From Acidobacteriota bacterium (GTDB lineage Bacteria; Acidobacteriota; UBA890; WLXD01): a DNA stretch of 5,203 bases. Below the pieces are notes generated by a model, which did not search any database, had not been told where the DNA came from, and saw only the letters and a list, made by a program, of their open reading frames with translations. Shown here piece by piece: positions 1 to 5,106 of the stretch. Both the position numbers and the translations under genes were made by a program. Where the stretch lies: NCBI GenBank assembly GCA_022571615.1, contig JACZXM010000264.1:1-5203 (forward strand), in the 5' to 3' direction. Each line of letters starts with the position of its first letter. Within the stretch, counting starts at the first letter, position 1.

Positions 1-81
1 AATCAAGCGGCGGTCTTCGAGATCGGGGCAGCGCTCTCTGACACCCTCGAGGCGTTGATCGACAAGCTTGCCGCTCTCTGA
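1..81 (+). CDS. C-terminal fragment of an unidentified upstream gene
   Basis: The first frame is open from the window edge to a TGA at 79-81 and gives 26 residues ending LIDKLAAL. The codons favour G or C at the third position, as in the neighbouring genes, and the peptide looks like an amphipathic helix, so this is plausibly the 3' end of a real gene truncated by the window. Its last 14 bases overlap the transporter start at 68, an arrangement typical of translationally coupled operon genes. No family can be named from so little sequence. Confidence 0.5.
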   Translation, partial: NQAAVFEIGAALSDTLEALIDKLAAL

Positions 82-1309
82 GCGGAAGGCACAGCTCAAG
101 CTGGGGGCGCTGCGGGGAGTCGGCCGTAACGTCGTTGTCCTCGGCCTGGTGAGCCTGCTCACGGACGTGAGCAGCGAGATGCTCTACCCGCTCATCCCTC
201 TGTACCTCACCGGCGTGCTCCACACCCCGATGAGCGTGGTGGGCCTGATCGAAGGCTTGGCCGAGAGCACTGCGGCGCTTCTGAAGCTGGCCTCCGGGAG
301 GCTGTCGGATCGGTGGCGGCGAAGGCTCCCGTTCGTGTTCGGCGGATACGGTCTTTCAGCCGCCAGCAAGCCGCTCCTGGCGCTGGCAACAACCTGGCCG
401 TGGGTGCTGGCCGCGCGCCTGATCGACCGTACAGGAAAAGGGCTGCGCGGACCCGCACGCGACGCCATGATCGCCGCCGCGACGCCACCGGAGCGTCGTG
501 GCATCGCGTTCGGCCTGCACCGGGCGCTGGATACCACGGGCGCCGTGCTCGGGCCCATGCTCGGTCTGTTGGCCATCGGTGTCCTGGGGCTGGGGTATCG
601 GACGGTTTTCTTGCTCGCCGCCATCCCGGCGTTCGCCTCGATCTTGATGCTGTTGTTGCTCTCCCCGCGGCCCGTGACCGGCGCCACACACACCGGCGCC
701 TTGCAGGCCGGCGGCTCTGCGGATTCGCGGATCGACCCGGCCCTCTATCGGTTCCTCGTGGTGGTGGCGCTCTTCTCGCTCGGCAACAGCAGCAATGTGT
801 TTTTGCTGCTGCGAGCTCGCGACCTGGGCTGGTCGGACACCGGCGTGATCGGCCTATATGTGTTCTACAACCTGGTGTATGCGATCGCCGCAACTCCGGC
901 CGGTCACCTGTCCGATCGGATCGGACGCCGTCGTGTTCTACTTAGTGGCTTCGTGGTGTTCGCGCTGGTGTATGCGGGGTTCGCGCTGGCCAAGACGGCT
1001 TGGGTCGCCCCACCTCTGCTGGCGCTGTACGGCCTGTACGCCGCGGCTACCGCAGGCGCCGGACGCGCCTACGTCGCCGACCTCGCGGGCAGCTCCCAAC
1101 AGGCCACCGCGATGGGGCTGTATCAGATGGTCACCGGCGTGCTGCTGCTGGCCGCCAGCTCGGTGGCGGGGCTGCTGTGGAGCGTGGCAGGCCCAGCGGC
1201 GCCCTTCTGGCTCGGAGCCGCGACCGCGGCCCTTGCAGCCGTTCTGCTGATGACGTTGTGCGACGATCCGGGCCCGGCCGATTCGGAGCTCGGCAACCTA
1301 CCCGCATGA
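68..1309 (+). CDS. MFS transporter, 12-TM type, substrate unknown
   Basis: This encodes a 413-residue inner-membrane carrier of the major facilitator superfamily (MFS_1 type), the usual length for a 12-helix member. The first helix carries the segment LTDVSSEMLYPLIPLYL (31-47). The loop between helices 2 and 3 has the MFS motif A, GRLSDRWRRR (77-86), and the second half repeats it as GHLSDRIGRRR (279-289), as expected from the internal duplication. A charged stretch with DRTGKG and RDAM (120-134) and a motif-C-like ALDTTGAVLGP (153-163) follow. The hydrophilic linker at 199-226 separates the two bundles, and LFSLGNSSNVFLLLRA (235-250) opens the second. The TTG at 68 is the only in-frame start between the preceding stop (56-58) and a GTG at 149 that would cut helix 1. 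No strong ribosome site precedes it; GAGG at 49-52 is far away, so coupling to the upstream ORF is likely. Related carriers are often labelled drug or sugar efflux, but the substrate cannot be read from sequence. Confidence 0.93.
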   Translation: MPLSERKAQLKLGALRGVGRNVVVLGLVSLLTDVSSEMLYPLIPLYLTGVLHTPMSVVGLIEGLAESTAALLKLASGRLSDRWRRRLPFVFGGYGLSAASKPLLALATTWPWVLAARLIDRTGKGLRGPARDAMIAAATPPERRGIAFGLHRALDTTGAVLGPMLGLLAIGVLGLGYRTVFLLAAIPAFASILMLLLLSPRPVTGATHTGALQAGGSADSRIDPALYRFLVVVALFSLGNSSNVFLLLRARDLGWSDTGVIGLYVFYNLVYAIAATPAGHLSDRIGRRRVLLSGFVVFALVYAGFALAKTAWVAPPLLALYGLYAAATAGAGRAYVADLAGSSQQATAMGLYQMVTGVLLLAASSVAGLLWSVAGPAAPFWLGAATAALAAVLLMTLCDDPGPADSELGNLPA

Positions 1310-1322
1310 CCGGCATGGCGAG

Positions 1323-1439
1323 CTACCGTCCCCCCGGCACCCGCTGCCGCAACTCCTCGAACCAGTTGAGCAAGACGTTGAGCTGCGTTACGGGCTGGGG
1401 TCCCGGCAGAGTAGGAAGACTGATCTTCAAATCGGTCAT
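1323..1439 (-). CDS. 38-aa ORF with LNWFEEL tail; microprotein or gene remnant
   Basis: This minus-strand ORF of 38 residues starts MTDLKISLPTLPGPQP and ends LNWFEELRQRVPGGR. Its ATG (1439-1437) is preceded by AAGGAGG (1450-1444), a perfect Shine-Dalgarno four bases away, so translation is credible. The last 17 or so residues match, from memory, the C-terminal tail of large acidobacterial proteins with a TolB/PD40 propeller, many of them serine/threonine kinases, which end around a NWFEELKRLVP-like motif. Neither a kinase nor a propeller precedes it: the frame upstream runs only to a TAA about 60 bases before the ATG. It converges on the MFS gene, ending 13 bases from that gene's stop. It could be a true small protein, or a mini-gene left when an internal deletion joined a gene's start to its tail. 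Function unknown. Confidence 0.45.
   Translation of the reverse strand: MTDLKISLPTLPGPQPVTQLNVLLNWFEELRQRVPGGR
1350..1370. repeat. 21-bp direct repeat, copy 1 (partner 1883-1903)
   Basis: These 21 bases recur exactly at 1883-1903 in the same orientation, with most of the next 12 bases also matching. In both copies the minus strand reads LNWFEEL in frame. Each copy contains a short internal inverted repeat, CAACT and AGTTG, nine bases apart. The conservation appears to reflect a shared coding ancestor rather than a mobile repeat. Confidence 0.7.
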
Positions 1440-1443
1440 CTTT

Positions 1444-1450
1444 CCTCCTT
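1444..1450 (-). promoter_or_regulatory. Perfect Shine-Dalgarno for the 38-aa ORF
   Basis: Read on the minus strand this is AAGGAGG followed by AAAG and then ATG. It is the strongest ribosome site in the window and the main reason to take the short ORF at 1323-1439 seriously. No convincing sigma70 promoter was found upstream of it. Confidence 0.6.
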
Positions 1451-1529
1451 CTGAGCAGAGTTGTGGACCCACCTGGGGCGTGAGGGCGCAAATCGCTTAG
1501 TCTTATAGAGCTTCCAAGGTAGGAAGAGC

Positions 1530-1557
1530 GCCGGATTGACGCCGGCGTCCGTCCGGC
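1530..1557. repeat. GC-rich palindrome / hairpin upstream of the 76-aa gene
   Basis: GACGCCGGCGTC at 1538-1549 is a perfect 12-bp palindrome, flanked by GCCGGA (1530-1535) and TCCGGC (1552-1557), which can also pair. It lies about 35 bases before the start of the 76-aa membrane protein gene. It may be a protein-binding site, a leader hairpin or chance in GC-rich DNA; there is no T-run to make it a terminator. Confidence 0.3.
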
Positions 1558-1592
1558 CTTCCGAGCCCCTCCGGCGATAAAGGGAGACTTTC

Positions 1593-1823
1593 ATGCGGGG
1601 ACCTCGATGGCTTGCATTCTTTAGTTGTTTGCTGGCCCTAATCACTCGGGATCTTGCGTTCTGGCTGGTAGGCTTCGAGTACGAGGTGTTTAGCGAACCG
1701 TTCAACCTCGCCAAGTTCGCCGTGGAGTTTGGCTCGTTTGTCGTACTCATCTACGCATATATAACGATGCTCGGAATGCTCTCGAAGTGGCGAGAGGGGA
1801 AGCCGGGGCATGATCGGCGGTAG
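1593..1823 (+). CDS. Small two-helix membrane protein, hypothetical
   Basis: This encodes a 76-residue protein that I do not recognise. Two hydrophobic segments are visible: residues 6-28, broken by the charged pair R19-D20, and residues 42-63 (from FAVEFGSFVVLIYAY). Between them is a short acidic and aromatic loop, GFEYEVFSEPF. The tail after residue 64 is basic (SKWREGKPGHDRR), so both termini are probably cytoplasmic by the positive-inside rule. The ATG at 1593 follows AGGGAG (1581-1586) with a six-base gap, a good ribosome site, which is the main support for a real gene. Its codons are less GC-biased than those of the MFS or deacetylase genes, consistent with a fast-evolving or acquired gene. 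It stands alone, with minus-strand remnants on both sides. No catalytic motif is visible and no function is proposed. Confidence 0.62.
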   Translation: MRGPRWLAFFSCLLALITRDLAFWLVGFEYEVFSEPFNLAKFAVEFGSFVVLIYAYITMLGMLSKWREGKPGHDRR

Positions 1824-1870
1824 CCATCGATCGGGCAGCGAATCCCCTGATCGCCCCGAAAAAACGAATA

Positions 1871-1918
1871 AACCGACCGGGTCAACTCCTCGAACCAGTT
1901 GAGGACGACGTGGAAGCG
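1871..1918 (-). pseudogene. Remnant of a LNWFEEL C-terminal tail, copy 2
   Basis: On the minus strand this stretch reads RFHVVLNWFEELTRSV, very close to the tail in the 38-aa ORF and to the C-terminal end I recall for TolB/PD40 kinase-type proteins (HVVLNWFEELTR). Here there is no stop at the expected place: the frame runs on through a T-rich stretch (1859-1865 on the plus strand is A-rich) and into the antisense of the 76-aa gene. Upstream the frame has no visible start with a ribosome site and no propeller-like sequence before it meets the tRNA-Asp 3' end. I therefore read it as a decayed gene end, not a live gene. Confidence 0.4.
1883..1903. repeat. 21-bp direct repeat, copy 2 (partner 1350-1370)
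   Basis: This is an exact match to 1350-1370. Beyond it on the plus strand the copies share a GACGT-like segment and then diverge. In minus-strand translation both keep the same frame. Confidence 0.7.
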
Positions 1919-2008
1919 ACTGGGGCGGGCGGGTGCTCTCGGACGAGAAAAGGGTCGGCGAGATCGTAGTCGGAAGGCGGAAGCGGCACCTACAGCGGCG
2001 GACAATAG

Positions 2009-2086
2009 TGGCGGGGCCGACGGGAGTTGAACCCGCGATCTCCGGCTTGACAGGCCGGCGTGTTAACCAGGCTGCACCACGGCCCC
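2009..2086 (-). tRNA. tRNA-Asp (anticodon GUC), CCA encoded
   Basis: On the minus strand the acceptor stem GGGGCCG (2086-2080) pairs with CGGCCCC (2019-2013), followed by discriminator G (2012) and an encoded CCA (2011-2009). The anticodon stem CCGGC/GCCGG encloses CTGTCAA, giving GUC at 2051-2049, which reads aspartate codons GAC and GAU. The T arm carries TTCAACT within a stem that includes one G-U pair, and the D loop contains the GG pair. Discriminator G agrees with Asp identity. It is the second gene of a Val-Asp pair, 45 bases after tRNA-Val. No convincing downstream terminator was seen; the nearest T-run on the transcript is near 1955. Confidence 0.96.
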
Positions 2087-2131
2087 GCCAAAAGGCATCT
2101 GGATCGCCGCTGGCGGTGCGAGCAGCGACAA

Positions 2132-2207
2132 TGGTGGGCGGTACTGGACTCGAACCAGTGACCCCCTGCTTGTAAGGCAGGTGCTCTACCAGCTGAGCTA
2201 ACCGCCC
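2132..2207 (-). tRNA. tRNA-Val (anticodon UAC), CCA encoded
   Basis: On the minus strand the acceptor stem GGGCGGT (2207-2201) pairs with ACCGCCC (2142-2136), then discriminator A and an encoded CCA (2134-2132). The D arm is GCTC/GAGC with AGCTGGTA in the loop. The anticodon loop CTTACAA sits between CCTGC and GCAGG, so the anticodon is UAC (2174-2172), which decodes GUA and other valine codons. The T loop is TTCGAGT between ACTGG and CCAGT. Length is 76 with CCA, standard. It is the first gene of the tRNA transcript. Confidence 0.97.
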
Positions 2208-2218
2208 ACGAACGCCGG

Positions 2219-2227
2219 ATTCTAGCA
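2219..2227 (-). promoter_or_regulatory. Extended -10 promoter of the tRNA Val-Asp transcript
   Basis: The minus strand reads TGCTAGAAT, an exact TGnTAnnnT extended -10, ending 12 bases before the tRNA-Val 5' end. The hexamer 17 bases upstream (AGGCGG) is a poor -35, which an extended -10 can tolerate. The position fits a stable-RNA promoter with a very short leader. Confidence 0.5.
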
Positions 2228-2315
2228 TAGTGATCAAGAGGCCGCCTGACGCCTCACCGTTGGCGTGGCAAGAGGAATCGGGCGTGTGAGCGAGGCTGTT
2301 TTGGGGCGCGGCACC

Positions 2316-2330
2316 GCCGGAGACACCGGC
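2316..2330. repeat. Small GC hairpin
   Basis: GCCGG, a five-base loop AGACA and CCGGC form a simple hairpin, eight bases before the left arm of the 28-bp inverted repeat. No T-run follows on either strand. Otherwise the stretch 2230-2335 shows nothing I can identify. Confidence 0.3.
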
Positions 2331-2337
2331 AGTGGCA

Positions 2338-2446
2338 GCAGCAGGGGATGAGGTCGAGCACGTCCCTTCTGCTGGCCTCCTACCGACAAGGCGGCTCGGA
2401 AGGCCGGCCACAGCGCCAGGACGTGCTCGACCTCATCCCCTGCTGC
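2338..2446. repeat. Perfect 28-bp inverted repeat with 53-nt spacer
   Basis: Arms 2338-2365 and 2419-2446 are exact reverse complements over 28 bases. Inside them CTGCTGGCC (2369-2377) can pair with GGCCACAG (2406-2413) with one bulge, so a transcript could fold into a long stem of about 36 pairs. No coding potential is convincing across it, no target-site duplication is visible at the edges, and no T-run follows, so it is not a simple terminator. The design resembles a short non-autonomous mobile repeat (MITE or REP-like) or a regulatory hairpin. Its right arm ends 12 bases before the -10 box of the deacetylase promoter. Confidence 0.9.
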
Positions 2447-2457
2447 GTTCCCTCAGG

Positions 2458-2463
2458 TATACT
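2458..2463 (+). promoter_or_regulatory. -10 box for the polysaccharide deacetylase gene
   Basis: TATACT matches five of six bases of the sigma70 -10 consensus and lies 41 bases before the ATG at 2499, placing the transcript start near 2470. The -35 position (about 2435-2440, ATCCCC) is poor and lies inside the right arm of the 28-bp inverted repeat, which hints at activator dependence or at a repeat inserted over the promoter. Confidence 0.45.
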
Positions 2464-2498
2464 CTCCGCCAGGAGCCTGGGAAGTTGTGGAGCGTGTG

Positions 2499-3230
2499 AT
2501 GATCCAACCCACCCGGGCCCAAATGGCGCAGCTGGCCTTGCTAGCTGCCGCCTTGGCGTCTGCCACCGGGGCTGGTGCGGCGCCACCTCGGCGTCCGGAA
2601 TGGGGCGCCATCGTCCGTCGCGTCAGCGGCGCCGGGCGCGCGGTTGCGTTGACCTTCGACGATGGACCGCGTGAGCCGTATACCTCCCAGATCCTCGATA
2701 TTCTCGCTGATCAGGGGATCAAGGCCACCTTCTTCCTGGTCGGCGAAAACGTTCGGCGGTACCCGGAGGTCGTGCGCCGGATCGTGCGCGAAGGCCACGC
2801 GATCGGCAATCACTCTTGGTCACACCGGTCGCTGGCCAGCGTTTCCTGGGAGGTCGCGCGCCGGGAGATCGAGCGCACCGATGTGCTGATTCGCGCCGTC
2901 ACCGGACGGCGTCCGTTTCTGTTCCGACCGCCGTACGGGGCACTTGGGTCACAACTTGCCGGTCCGGACGGTCTCGCCGCCCGCGAGCGCCATCTTCTGG
3001 TGTTGTGGTCCGTCGAGGTTGCTGATTGGAGCACGAGATCCCCGCTGCGCGTGGCGGCGGGAACGATTCGCCGCGTCTCGCCCGGGTCGATCGTTCTACT
3101 GCACGATGGCGGTGGTCCCCGGGGGCACGTGGTGACGGCGACGCGCTGGATGGCGGGACACCTGGCACGAGAGGGGTATCGCCTGGTCACGGTTCCGGAG
3201 CTGCTGGGAATCGCGTCCGCAAGGCGCTAG
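2499..3230 (+). CDS. Secreted polysaccharide deacetylase (NodB homology, CE4)
   Basis: This encodes a metal-dependent deacetylase of carbohydrate esterase family 4, which removes N- or O-acetyl groups from polymers such as peptidoglycan, chitin oligomers or exopolysaccharide. From the ATG at 2499 it is 243 residues: a signal peptide (about 1-28, hydrophobic core LALLAAALASATGAGA) and one NodB domain. All family motifs are present: TFDDGP with the catalytic base and metal aspartates D54-D55, NHSWSH with metal ligands H105 and H109, RPPYG (143-147), a WSVEVADW motif (170-177) and LLHDGG with H202. It therefore looks catalytically intact. The ATG has GGAG (2489-2492) six bases upstream; a GTG at 2487, with AGGAG at 2471-2475, is an alternative that adds four residues. 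It appears to be transcribed alone from the promoter near 2458. The exact substrate, and whether the protein is periplasmic or released, cannot be decided. Confidence 0.93.
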   Translation: MIQPTRAQMAQLALLAAALASATGAGAAPPRRPEWGAIVRRVSGAGRAVALTFDDGPREPYTSQILDILADQGIKATFFLVGENVRRYPEVVRRIVREGHAIGNHSWSHRSLASVSWEVARREIERTDVLIRAVTGRRPFLFRPPYGALGSQLAGPDGLAARERHLLVLWSVEVADWSTRSPLRVAAGTIRRVSPGSIVLLHDGGGPRGHVVTATRWMAGHLAREGYRLVTVPELLGIASARR

Positions 3231-3262
3231 CCGGCAGTAGCACGCTCTCGAATTGCAACCGG

Positions 3263-3291
3263 TCAACCATCGGCATTCGGCGCGGTACAGT
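3263..3291 (+). promoter_or_regulatory. Candidate sigma70 promoter of the TPR protein gene
   Basis: TCAACC (3263-3268) and TACAGT (3286-3291) are spaced 17 bases apart and match the -35 and -10 consensus at three and four of six positions. Transcription would begin near 3298, which favours the ATG at 3331 and makes the upstream in-frame TTG (3253) and ATG (3292) unlikely starts. Confidence 0.4.
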
Positions 3292-3330
3292 ATGGGGATG
3301 TGGACCCCGAAGCTGCGAGGCGAACAGACC

Positions 3331-4317
3331 ATGCGACTCCAATCCCTGCGTATTCCGAGCCCTCTCATCGACATCGGCCGCGTCTTCCTGTTTGCCGCCT
3401 TGGTGCTGCTGGTGGCGACCCCGGTGATCGCCCAGCGAGATGCCACGATCGCCGGCAGGGTGCTTGACACCGATGGCAATCCGATCGCCAACGCGGTGAT
3501 CACGGTCCATTCACCGACTACAGGCACCACGCGCACCCTGCAAACGGACAAGGGTGGCGACTACAGGGCGCGTGGCTTCAGCATCGGTGTCTACGTCGTG
3601 CGGGCGGAGGCCGAGGGATTCGCGACCCAGGAGCGGGAGCTCAAGCTGAACTTCGGCATGAATATGGTCGACGTCACCTTGGGGCCGGCGGTAGCGCAAC
3701 CGAAGGTCGACTTCGATACTCTCAACACGCTGTACAGGAGTGGCGTTGCTGCATTCCAGGCGGAGGACTGGACCACCGCCAAAGACTCGATGATCGGGTT
3801 GCTCGATGGCATGGGCGAGCTGACCAACGAAGAGGCCACCGTCATGCGCAAGAGCGCATACGAGGTACTCGGGCGGGCGTACCAGGAGCAGGGCGACTTC
3901 GAGGCCGCCATCGGCGCCTACGACAAGCTGCTGGCGATCGACGCCCAGAGCCTGCCGGCGGCCCTTGGTGCGGCACAGACGCACCAACGCGCCAACGAGT
4001 TCGACAAGGCGCTTCCTTACGCCCGCAAGGTCGTCGAGCTGGCGCCCGACGGCGCGGACATGCAGGCGTATGCGGGTGCCCTGCTGCTGCAGGGTAACGA
4101 GGTCGACGAAGCCGTGGCTGCTCTGGAGCGCGCCATCGAGCTACAGCCGGAATTTCCGGAGGCGCGCAAGACGCTCGGCTACGCCTATCTCCGAACGCAG
4201 GAGTACGATAGGGCACTCGAGCTGCTCAAGAGCTACCTGGAGCAGGATCCCGACGCCCCGGACAAGGCCGATGTCCAGGGCATGATCGAGGCATTGGAAG
4301 CCCAGCTCCAGCAGTAA
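3331..4317 (+). CDS. Exported carboxypeptidase-regulatory-like and TPR protein
   Basis: The product is 328 residues. A signal peptide (1-34, core VFLFAALVLLVATPVIA, cleavage before Q35) is followed by a beta-sandwich domain of the carboxypeptidase regulatory-like type (about 38-117), with the typical IAGRVLDTDGNPIANAVITV strand-turn-strand and a later GVYVVRAEAEGF. Residues about 130-309 form roughly five tetratricopeptide repeats, clearest at 173-206 (ALGRAY-like, then GDFEAAIGAYDKLL), 242-275 (GNEVDEAVAALERAIELQP) and 276-309. The C-terminus is a short helix. TPR arrays bind proteins, and the beta domain is common in surface and TonB-linked proteins, so a periplasmic scaffold role is inferred; no enzyme motif is present. 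The ATG at 3331 has GAGG at 3317-3320. Such fusions are frequent in Acidobacteriota. The gene converges on 4348-4983 with 30 bases between stops. Confidence 0.88.
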   Translation: MRLQSLRIPSPLIDIGRVFLFAALVLLVATPVIAQRDATIAGRVLDTDGNPIANAVITVHSPTTGTTRTLQTDKGGDYRARGFSIGVYVVRAEAEGFATQERELKLNFGMNMVDVTLGPAVAQPKVDFDTLNTLYRSGVAAFQAEDWTTAKDSMIGLLDGMGELTNEEATVMRKSAYEVLGRAYQEQGDFEAAIGAYDKLLAIDAQSLPAALGAAQTHQRANEFDKALPYARKVVELAPDGADMQAYAGALLLQGNEVDEAVAALERAIELQPEFPEARKTLGYAYLRTQEYDRALELLKSYLEQDPDAPDKADVQGMIEALEAQLQQ

Positions 4318-4320
4318 CGG

Positions 4321-4344
4321 TCTGGCAGGCCGCGGCCTGCTAGA
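4321..4344. terminator. Hairpin between convergent genes, possible bidirectional terminator
   Basis: A ten-pair stem with one G-T pair and a CGCG loop fills almost all of the 30-base gap between two convergent stop codons. Its core, GCAGGCCGCGGCCTGC, is perfectly palindromic. No T-run follows on either strand, so an intrinsic terminator is only possible; the hairpin could instead block or stabilise both 3' ends. Confidence 0.45.
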
Positions 4345-4347
4345 AGC

Positions 4348-4983
4348 TCAGCTCTGGGGGCGCCAGCCCCAGGTTACGTCGACCTCCTGATCGAACTTCA
4401 CCAGCAGGCGCGTGCCCTCGGGAAGGGTGACGTTCTCCCCCTTGCCGGCTGCGATCGCGCCGCCGGCGCCAACGGCCAGTCCCACCAGCAGTCCGGTGGT
4501 GCCACCGACGATCGCGCCCAGGATGCCGCCGATGCCGCCTCCGATGGCGGCCTTCTTGGCGCTCTTGTTCTCGCCTTTGATCTCGCCACCTTCCTCCAGG
4601 CCGGTGACCGAGCCGGGGGCTGCTGCCGACCGACCGTCACCGCTTACCAGCTTGTCGATTACCAGCGTCAGCTTGCCGGACTTGCTCAGTCCGCTGGCGC
4701 GCTCCACCCCGGCCACACGACCAACGAAGATCGCCCCGGCCGGGATCACGACCTGGCCCTCGGAGGAAATATCCTCGGTCAGCGTGGCTTCGAAGGTGTC
4801 ACCGACGTTGGCGTCCTTCGAGCTCAGCCAGCCCTTCAGCGCCAGCGTCACGCGCGTGCCGACGGGCACCTTCGCCTGCGACGGCATGGCGGCGGCCGCA
4901 AGCACCGGCCCGGTAGCGATGGTCAACGCACACACAAGCGCCACGATGCGCCCAATCGATCGTCTCTTCACGATGTACCTCAT
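4348..4983 (-). CDS. Exported glycine-zipper protein, function unknown
   Basis: From the ATG at 4983 this is 211 residues. A signal peptide (1-31: basic MRYIVKRRSIGR, then VALVCALTIATGPVLAAAA) leads into a beta-rich region with VPVGTRVTLALKGWLSSK (39-56), VGDTFEATL (60-68) and VIPAGAIFVGRV (79-90). A charged linker is followed by a glycine zipper (147-182, with GGGIGGILGAIVGG), long enough to cross or insert in a membrane. The end, LPEGTRLLVKFDQEVDV (187-203), echoes the 39-53 segment. The P-x-GT-x-beta pattern resembles many uncharacterised envelope proteins and, loosely, the beta domain of TrbI/VirB10 proteins; that link is only an impression. A GTG at 5007 would add eight residues but has no better ribosome site. 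It is probably monocistronic from the promoter near 5053. The final WGW-containing tail is unusual. Confidence 0.85.
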   Translation of the reverse strand: MRYIVKRRSIGRIVALVCALTIATGPVLAAAAMPSQAKVPVGTRVTLALKGWLSSKDANVGDTFEATLTEDISSEGQVVIPAGAIFVGRVAGVERASGLSKSGKLTLVIDKLVSGDGRSAAAPGSVTGLEEGGEIKGENKSAKKAAIGGGIGGILGAIVGGTTGLLVGLAVGAGGAIAAGKGENVTLPEGTRLLVKFDQEVDVTWGWRPQS

Positions 4984-5052
4984 CGAGATCCGAACCCACG
5001 CCCGCACGCGGGCTCATGGAAGATTCTTGCCCTGATCTCGCCCCACCGCACC

Positions 5053-5058
5053 AGTGTA
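5053..5058 (-). promoter_or_regulatory. -10 box for the glycine-zipper gene
   Basis: The minus strand reads TACACT, preceded by G, 70 bases before the ATG at 4983. No good -35 lies 16-18 bases upstream; TTGCCA is present but only seven bases away. It resembles the other -10 candidates of this window (GTATACT, GTACAGT). Confidence 0.35.
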
Positions 5059-5106
5059 CGACCTTTGGCAAGCGGTGGTGGAAGTATGACGGTAACCCTT
5101 CGGGCA

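Noticed and set aside
184..945. Long open frames in other phases over the MFS gene
   Set aside because: They are arginine- and proline-rich shadows of GC-biased coding sequence with no family motif.
1831..1865. Weak hairpin followed by an A-run after the 76-aa gene, as a terminator
   Set aside because: The stem needs a bulge and a long loop, and the run is A on the plus strand; on the minus strand the T-run has no proper stem before it.
1933..2175. Plus-strand ORF with GGTGLEPVTPCL at its end
   Set aside because: It is the antisense translation of the two tRNA genes, a classic false ORF.
1638..2411. Long minus-strand ORF containing RLAQLVEHLPYKQGVTGSSPVPPT
   Set aside because: That peptide is the well-known spurious translation of a tRNA gene, and the frame also runs antisense to the 76-aa gene.
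2338..2446. CRISPR repeats or an intrinsic terminator
   Set aside because: Only one inverted pair exists with no direct repeats or spacers, and no T-run follows the stem.
4412..5035. Plus-strand 207-codon open frame
   Set aside because: It is a proline- and serine-rich antisense shadow of the glycine-zipper gene, which has a signal peptide and coherent domains.
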